20,268 nucleotides of DNA from the NCBI GenBank assembly GCA_964461325.1, contig CAYWTW010000007.1:1-20268 (forward strand), read 5' to 3'. Under the pieces are notes generated by a model. It was not told the origin of the DNA and ran no database searches. It saw only the letters and a list, made by a program, of their open reading frames with translations. The position numbers and the translations under genes are program-made. Below are positions 16,511-20,268 of the stretch, piece by piece (within the stretch, counting starts at the first letter, position 1; each line of letters opens with the position of its first letter). The DNA is from CAYUVV01 sp964461325. Its GTDB lineage: Bacteria > Patescibacteriota > Minisyncoccia > Phycocordibacterales > JACOZG01.

Positions 16511-17221
16511 ATGGTGATTATGCGCGAACGCCGGGGATTTACTCTCATTGAACTGCTTGTCGTCATCGCCATTATCGGCATTCTCGCGAGCATCGTGCTC
16601 GTCAGTCTCGGCCAAGCCCGGGCCAAAGCCCGCGACTCCATTCGCGTCCAAAATTTAAAACAAGTCGCCCTCGCGCTCGAAATGTACGCGCTCGAAAACG
16701 GGGGGAAGTATCCTGACGATCCAAATCTTGGTTACATCACCAGCGGGCTGTGTTCCTCAAGTGTTGACGTCGCTGAAACCAGCTGTTGGCAATGCAATCG
16801 AACAAATAATGCGACTAAATGTCGATATGATTCGGTTGCTCTCGAGGATTCGGTTGGTTTATATCTCAAGCAACGCCCCTGTGATCCGTCTTTACCCGGA
16901 AATAATACCAATGGCGGATGCCAGAACTCTTTCAGTACTAATTTAACGAGATTCTACGGCTTTTGGTATAAAACTAATCGAGAAAGGACCGAATACAAAA
17001 TCGCGATTACCGCAACAATTGAAGACATAAACAATGTCCCGGTCAGCTTGAGGAATGATTTTGTAGCAGATCCAGCAAACAGAGCAACCTTTCATTACGA
17101 TAATTTATATCCTGGCACTTATGATGATTCAATAGTTTTAGCTTCTTCCGAACAAGCTAAAACCTGGGAAGTAAATTGTTCGTTTGTTCGTCCGCCCGGT
17201 GACCCGGCGTCATGTTATTGA
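16511..17221 (+). CDS. type IV pilin / type II pseudopilin-like protein
   Basis: A 236-aa protein with a short leader MVIMRERRG followed by FTLIEL, the class III prepilin peptidase site (cleavage after Gly, Glu at mature position 5) and a long hydrophobic N-terminal helix. A conserved stalk helix (VQNLKQVALALEMYALENGGKYP) follows, split as VQNLKQVALALEMY and ENGGKYP. The C-terminal domain is cysteine-rich (CWQC, a later RPCD, GGC and VNCSF) and unlike common pseudopilins. It is probably exported, processed by PilD, and assembled into a pilus or secretion pseudopilus. Base composition drops from about 62% GC (16561-16620) to about 32% (17101-17160). This suggests a conserved 5' half joined to a different or fast-evolving head domain. 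ATG 16520 is an alternative start. Confidence 0.9.
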   Translation: MVIMRERRGFTLIELLVVIAIIGILASIVLVSLGQARAKARDSIRVQNLKQVALALEMYALENGGKYPDDPNLGYITSGLCSSSVDVAETSCWQCNRTNNATKCRYDSVALEDSVGLYLKQRPCDPSLPGNNTNGGCQNSFSTNLTRFYGFWYKTNRERTEYKIAITATIEDINNVPVSLRNDFVADPANRATFHYDNLYPGTYDDSIVLASSEQAKTWEVNCSFVRPPGDPASCY

Positions 17222-17233
17222 ACTCCCTCAAAT

Positions 17234-17278
17234 TCAAACCCCGCCTAAAAATTCTTTCTTGATCTGCTCACTTCGTCG
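17234..17278 (-). pseudogene. diverged duplicate of the 3' end of rodA
   Basis: The minus strand encodes RRSEQIKKEFLGGV followed by TGA. The true rodA end, at 18043-18002, is HRSELEKEFLGGV followed by TAA. Eighteen plus-strand bases (CCGCCTAAAAATTCTTT and flanking) are shared almost exactly. The open frame extends only about 26 codons upstream before a TAG. It lies outside the degenerate palindrome, about 730 bp from the intact rodA end and in the same orientation. Confidence 0.65.
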
Positions 17279-17319
17279 GCCTTTCGCCCGTTGTTTTCCT
17301 GTTTTGTCGTTTACCTAAT

Positions 17320-17355
17320 TTGTTACTAAATTGACGACCGTCAGTTTTGTCACAA
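17320..17355. repeat. 36-bp palindrome, degenerate copy A
   Basis: It matches the perfect copy at 17966-18001 at 32 of 36 positions. The left half is TTGTTACTAAATTGACGA, and 14 of 18 positions remain self-complementary. It ends 15 bp beyond the stop codon of the PaaX/Cas2-like gene. Confidence 0.85.
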
Positions 17356-17370
17356 CAGAGGTAACGCCAG

Positions 17371-17946
17371 TTAAAGATTAAAAAGCTTCTTCAGCCGACT
17401 ATCGTCTTCCACTCGATCGGCAGTTAAATAGAGCAAACTTCGTCCCAAACCATAATAAGTTTTGAGCAAAGTAACAAATTCGTCACATTCATATGGATAG
17501 ACCCAAACACTGTTTTGGAGGCGAACAAAACCTAGGGCACCGATCTCTCTTCTTAACCGACCACGCTCGCGTCGCTTAGTTTCTTTGACGTCGTAAATCA
17601 CAACCCGCCACCTGCCGTCCCAACGGCGCGGGCGATGTATTTTCATGTTGGCCAGACGATATTTCAATAATTCAGTTTGCCCCAAAGCGGTCAGCGTAGC
17701 ATAAGTTTTCCCGCCCTTCCCGTGTTTAAATTTAATTAAGCCCCGATCGGCCAACCGACCAATAGTTGAACGAAGATAATAACGTCGATTGGATAACCCC
17801 CACTTCGATTGGCGAGCTAATGGGGCCAAGAGTTTAAGAGCATTGGGAGCCAGTAATGCCACCGACACTAACCCACCGGTAGCTAAAACCGTTAGAACGG
17901 TTCCGATAATTTTGTTTTTAGTAGTTAAGTCAACCGTTTGCGCCAT
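17371..17946 (-). CDS. membrane-anchored PaaX/Cas2-like protein
   Basis: A 191-aa protein. Residues ~13-33 form a transmembrane helix. A winged-helix-like region (about 50-100, with YYLRSTIGRLADRGLIKF and a basic wing HGKGGKTYATLT) follows, and then a PaaX/Cas2-like ferredoxin-fold domain. That domain shows the Cas2-type first strand RWRVVIYDV, retaining Asp119, and the LQNSVWVYPYE strand (143-153) that resembles the Cas2 signature. Proteins of this build recur in Patescibacteria and are often labelled Cas2 or PaaX, and their function is not established. No CRISPR array or Cas1 is nearby. The gene is flanked by two 36-bp palindromes. A TGT-TATTAT element ends 7 nt before ATG, so it appears leaderless. 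It could be a DNA-binding regulator or the sole gene of a small mobile element. Confidence 0.85.
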   Translation of the reverse strand: MAQTVDLTTKNKIIGTVLTVLATGGLVSVALLAPNALKLLAPLARQSKWGLSNRRYYLRSTIGRLADRGLIKFKHGKGGKTYATLTALGQTELLKYRLANMKIHRPRRWDGRWRVVIYDVKETKRRERGRLRREIGALGFVRLQNSVWVYPYECDEFVTLLKTYYGLGRSLLYLTADRVEDDSRLKKLFNL

Positions 17947-17953
17947 TTATTTA

Positions 17954-17962
17954 ATAATAACA
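17954..17962 (-). promoter_or_regulatory. extended -10 element (TGT-TATTAT) of the PaaX/Cas2-like gene
   Basis: TGT-TATTAT (17962-17954) ends 7 nt before ATG 17946. The perfect palindrome begins 4 bp further upstream and covers the -35 region, where no good TTGACA occurs at normal spacing. A protein bound to the palindrome would block or assist RNA polymerase here. Confidence 0.5.
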
Positions 17963-17965
17963 TCT

Positions 17966-18001
17966 TTGTGACAAAATTGACGATCGTCAATTTTGTCACA
18001 A
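17966..18001. repeat. 36-bp perfect palindrome, copy B
   Basis: A perfect palindrome with no spacer. The left half is TTGTGACAAAATTGACGA, its exact reverse complement follows, and the centre is CGATCG. It fills the space between the rodA stop codon (18002) and the promoter of the PaaX/Cas2-like gene. Its length and perfection are unlike a normal terminator, and no T-run follows directly. Confidence 0.95.
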
Positions 18002-19141
18002 TTAAACTCCGCCTAAAAATTCTTTTTCGAGTTCGCTCCGATGCGCCGCGCGGGAGTAGCGGCGCATTCCCGCCAGAATCCCAAGACCCACAAACTCGGC
18101 GAGCAGATGCGATCCGCCATAAGACATAAACGGCAGGGTCAGACCCGTAATCGGCAACAAGCCGATATTCATCCCGACATTAATCATAAAATGACTAATT
18201 AACATAATTGCCAAGCCAAGCCCAAACAACATTTCAAAATTGGTGGCCCCCAACATTGCCGTCGCCAGCACGCGCCAGATGATCATTCCAAATAACACGA
18301 AGAAAATGGCCACCCCGGCAAAACCCCATTCTTCGGCAAAAGCGGCGAAAATAAAATCAGTTTGATACTCGGGCAAAAACTTGAGACGTGATTGCGTCCC
18401 CTCGCCGAGCCCCTTGCCCCAAAAACCACCGGAACCCACAGCAATCACCGCCTGCCGCGCGTTGTAACCCGCCCCCTGGACGTCGGCCAAAGGACGGACG
18501 AAAGTGACAATACGGGCTTTTTGGATATCGGTAAAAACGGCAAACCAGAGAGCGAGGCCGGCCACGGCCACTAACGCCAGAACCATAACTAAATAACGAT
18601 AGGGAATCCCCGAAGCGGCCGTCATCCCTAACCAGATTAAAAAAATAATCGAAGCCGAACCAAAATCGCGTTCGGCCAAAATCAAAATAAACGGCACTAA
18701 AGCGTAAAGCCCGGAAACGATAATGTGGCGAATGTTGGCAATCTCGACATGCCGACGAGAAAAATATTTAGCCAGAAGCAAAATCAGAGCAAGCTTAGTC
18801 AGGTCGCCGGGCTGAAAGAAGATATCGCCAATCGCAAACCAACTCCGGGCGCCGCGCACCGTCTCCGCCACCAGCAAAAGCAGGACCAGCAAACCGACAA
18901 AAAACAGGAAAATGGAAAATACCACACCGCTCCGCCGCAAAAAACGAAAATCTATTGAGCTCAAAACCAAAAGGAGCGCGAAGCCGATGCCCGCCCAAAG
19001 CAGTTGTCGAGAGAAAAAATAGTCTTCGCCGGTAAACGAACGCATCGTAACAAGACCAGCGGCCAAAAGTGGCACGAGTGAGGTCAGGAGTAACCAGTCG
19101 AGAGCCCCGAGCCACCGGCTGAGACGACCGCCAATTATCAT
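18002..19141 (-). CDS. rodA: SEDS-family peptidoglycan polymerase RodA/FtsW
   Basis: A 379-aa polytopic membrane protein of the SEDS family, which polymerises lipid II into glycan strands with a partner class B penicillin-binding protein. About ten hydrophobic segments are visible. Family signatures include GARSWFAIGDIFFQPGDLTK, read as ARSWFAIG and FQPGDLTKLAL, the extracellular loop GKGLGEGTQSRLKFLPEYQTDF (parts GEGTQSRLKFLPE and TDFIF) carrying the catalytic acidic residue, and LPFMSYGGSHLL near the end. RodA is favoured over FtsW by its size and loop, but the two are hard to separate. ATG 19141 overlaps the upstream stop as ATGA, so translation is coupled to the preceding gene. Its last codons are duplicated at 17234-17278. 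Confidence 0.93.
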   Translation of the reverse strand: MIIGGRLSRWLGALDWLLLTSLVPLLAAGLVTMRSFTGEDYFFSRQLLWAGIGFALLLVLSSIDFRFLRRSGVVFSIFLFFVGLLVLLLLVAETVRGARSWFAIGDIFFQPGDLTKLALILLLAKYFSRRHVEIANIRHIIVSGLYALVPFILILAERDFGSASIIFLIWLGMTAASGIPYRYLVMVLALVAVAGLALWFAVFTDIQKARIVTFVRPLADVQGAGYNARQAVIAVGSGGFWGKGLGEGTQSRLKFLPEYQTDFIFAAFAEEWGFAGVAIFFVLFGMIIWRVLATAMLGATNFEMLFGLGLAIMLISHFMINVGMNIGLLPITGLTLPFMSYGGSHLLAEFVGLGILAGMRRYSRAAHRSELEKEFLGGV

Positions 19142-19911
19142 GGGAGATCGACAGACGGCGGCGCGTGAACGTACACCTCGATCACCGTGGGCGCGACGCG
19201 AACGGCGGTTGACGGCCACGTGAACGAAATTTCTTGAGAGGCGCCGGCGGCCAAACGTTCCACAACCGTCGCGCTGGCAGCAAAAGCGTTACCGGCGGCA
19301 TCGGCCAGAACCGCCGTAGCTTGCACACCAAGCAATTCTGCCTCGCTCACATTTTCAACCAGAGCGCGGACTAACGGTTCGGGCGCGGCGCTAAACTCGC
19401 GCCGGCGAACCACTAACGGCTTGGCATCCACTCCACTCCGCGCCCGATACCATTGCGGTTGATCGGTCAGCTCCAAGGCCGCCCGAACAGGCACCCGCCG
19501 GCCCACTTCGGCTCGAGGCTTAAACACCACGAAGCTCTCTCCCGGCTCAAGAAAAGTCTCACCTTCCTCCAAACTAACCAGCAGATTATTGGCGTCGACC
19601 AAACGGAAGCGGTAGGCCACGCGCGCAGCGCCAAAATCCGGATTCGGATTAACAAACAAGCCGGCCAAATCATACCAGCCGTCAGCAACGCGGAAAACAC
19701 GGCCCCAACCAGCAACGATCGGCCGAGGCTCAAAGGGGCAGACCTGGGCGCAGGGGCCACCACAATCCACCGCCAACTCTCCTTGATTTTTCCAACCGTC
19801 AGCGCAGGTCGGCATCGGCCAAAAATAAGCAACGCCGGACGCCAGCAAACCAAGGGTGATGAGCCCAAAAATTAAAACTAAGAAACCGCGACGCCGGCCA
19901 CTCCAAGACAT
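19138..19911 (-). CDS. membrane-anchored extracytoplasmic protein with Cys motif
   Basis: A 257-aa protein of unknown function. Residues 9-30 form an N-terminal membrane anchor. Immediately outside is a four-cysteine segment, C36-ADGWKNQGE, then C50-GGP-C54-AQV-C58. This CxDG..NQGE..VDCGGPC..C pattern is seen on many secreted proteins. The rest is beta-rich and looks like two Ig-like/FxLYD-type domains (YDLAGLFVNPN near residue 80, and LVRALVENVSEAELLGVQA near 180). The cysteines may form disulfides, for which the DsbA-like protein at 1050 is a candidate oxidase. The stop overlaps the rodA start (ATGA), pointing to a cell-envelope role alongside RodA. No Shine-Dalgarno sequence is visible, and an extended -10 ends 9 nt before ATG. 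Confidence 0.85.
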   Translation of the reverse strand: MSWSGRRRGFLVLIFGLITLGLLASGVAYFWPMPTCADGWKNQGELAVDCGGPCAQVCPFEPRPIVAGWGRVFRVADGWYDLAGLFVNPNPDFGAARVAYRFRLVDANNLLVSLEEGETFLEPGESFVVFKPRAEVGRRVPVRAALELTDQPQWYRARSGVDAKPLVVRRREFSAAPEPLVRALVENVSEAELLGVQATAVLADAAGNAFAASATVVERLAAGASQEISFTWPSTAVRVAPTVIEVYVHAPPSVDLP

Positions 19912-19920
19912 AACGCCAAG

Positions 19921-19929
19921 ATTATATCA
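19921..19929 (-). promoter_or_regulatory. extended -10 promoter (TGA-TATAAT) of the rodA operon
   Basis: TGA-TATAAT (19929-19921) has a perfect -10 hexamer and ends 9 nt before ATG 19911, implying a leaderless transcript. No clear -35 is present at normal spacing. It lies just downstream of the 5S rRNA end, so rRNA read-through may also feed the operon. Confidence 0.7.
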
Positions 19930-19952
19930 TTTCTCATCAAAGGTTGAGCCTT

Positions 19953-20067
19953 TAGTGCTGGCGACTAGCTACTCTCGCTCGTAAAAACTACCATCGCCTC
20001 AAGTGGGCTTAACGGCTGTGTTCGGAATGGGAACAGGTGTGTCTCCACCGACGAATCACCAGCACTA
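19953..20067 (-). rRNA. rrf: 5S ribosomal RNA
   Basis: On the minus strand the terminal helix TAGTGCTGG/CCAGCACTA closes a ~115-nt RNA with the conserved loop CCCATTCCGAACACAG and the GGCGATGGTAGT helix near the 3' end. It lies about 50 nt downstream of the 23S 3' end. The short AAAGG/CCTTT pairing after its 3' end is too weak to call a terminator. Confidence 0.95.
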
Positions 20068-20116
20068 AACTCTCAACCGGCAAGCAATCACCATCAAAAA
20101 CAATGGCAGACAAATT

Positions 20117-20268
<152 letters not shown>

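Larger units (their letters stand above)
17222..17370. other. noncoding spacer holding a rodA-end duplicate and palindrome copy A
   Basis: 149 bp between the convergent pseudopilin and PaaX/Cas2-like genes. It contains the diverged rodA 3'-end copy (17234-17278) and the degenerate 36-bp palindrome (17320-17355). I see no intact gene or RNA gene here. Confidence 0.6.

Noticed and set aside
17371..17946. Calling the gene a CRISPR Cas2 nuclease
   Set aside because: There is no repeat-spacer array, Cas1 or other cas gene in the window. The protein has an N-terminal membrane helix and a winged-helix region absent from Cas2, so only fold-level similarity is claimed.
17966..18001. Palindrome copy B as a simple rodA terminator
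   Set aside because: It is a spacerless 36-bp perfect palindrome without a following U-tract, and a related copy lies on the other side of the next gene. Termination may be a side effect but does not explain the pair.

Overview
The window looks like a chromosomal segment from a GC-rich member of the Patescibacteria (Candidate Phyla Radiation). This is inferred from the character of the genes, not from a database search: a short RpoB (about 1063 aa), a 23S-5S locus, a compact gene set, several genes that appear leaderless, a type IV pseudopilin, and a membrane-anchored PaaX/Cas2-like protein of a kind I know mainly from these genomes. The scaffold has one 10-base N gap inside rpoC.

Layout. 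1-131: a GC-rich hairpin and tRNA-Asn(GUU) on the minus strand. 142-1796 (plus): a DUF167/YggU-like gene, a Sua5/YrdC-type t6A gene, and a membrane-anchored DsbA-like oxidoreductase with its own promoter (TTGACC-N17-TAGAAT). 1803-11916 (minus): a tight cluster rpoB-rpoC-dnaG-rpoD, led by a perfect consensus promoter (TTGACA-N16-TATAAT) and a ~140-nt leader with two terminator-like hairpins. It joins both large RNA polymerase subunits, primase and the primary sigma factor in one apparent transcription unit. 11952-15301 (minus): a palindrome, a 97-aa orphan gene with its own promoter, and a large UvrD-type helicase fused to a RecB-like, probably iron-sulfur, nuclease. 15335-17221 (plus): a GT4 glycosyltransferase and a cysteine-rich pseudopilin 1 nt apart. 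17234-18043: an AT-richer accessory segment. 18002-19929 (minus): RodA/FtsW (SEDS) and an upstream cysteine-motif membrane-anchored protein overlapping it by ATGA. 19953-20268 (minus): 5S rRNA and the 3' end of 23S rRNA.

The most interesting locus is 17234-18043. A single 191-aa gene encodes an N-terminal transmembrane helix, a winged-helix region and a Cas2/PaaX-like ferredoxin-fold domain. It is bracketed by two copies of a 36-bp palindrome: one perfect (17966-18001), one degenerate (17320-17355). Outside these is a diverged duplication of the last codons of rodA. This resembles a minimal one-gene mobile or integrative element at the 3' end of rodA. An alternative is that the palindrome is the operator of an autoregulated PaaX-type repressor, because the upstream copy covers the predicted -35 region. 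Other notable points are two adjacent perfect palindromes inside the dnaG linker, rifampicin-pocket substitutions in RpoB, and a repeated start-site architecture in which an extended -10 element lies 7-9 nt before the start codon.
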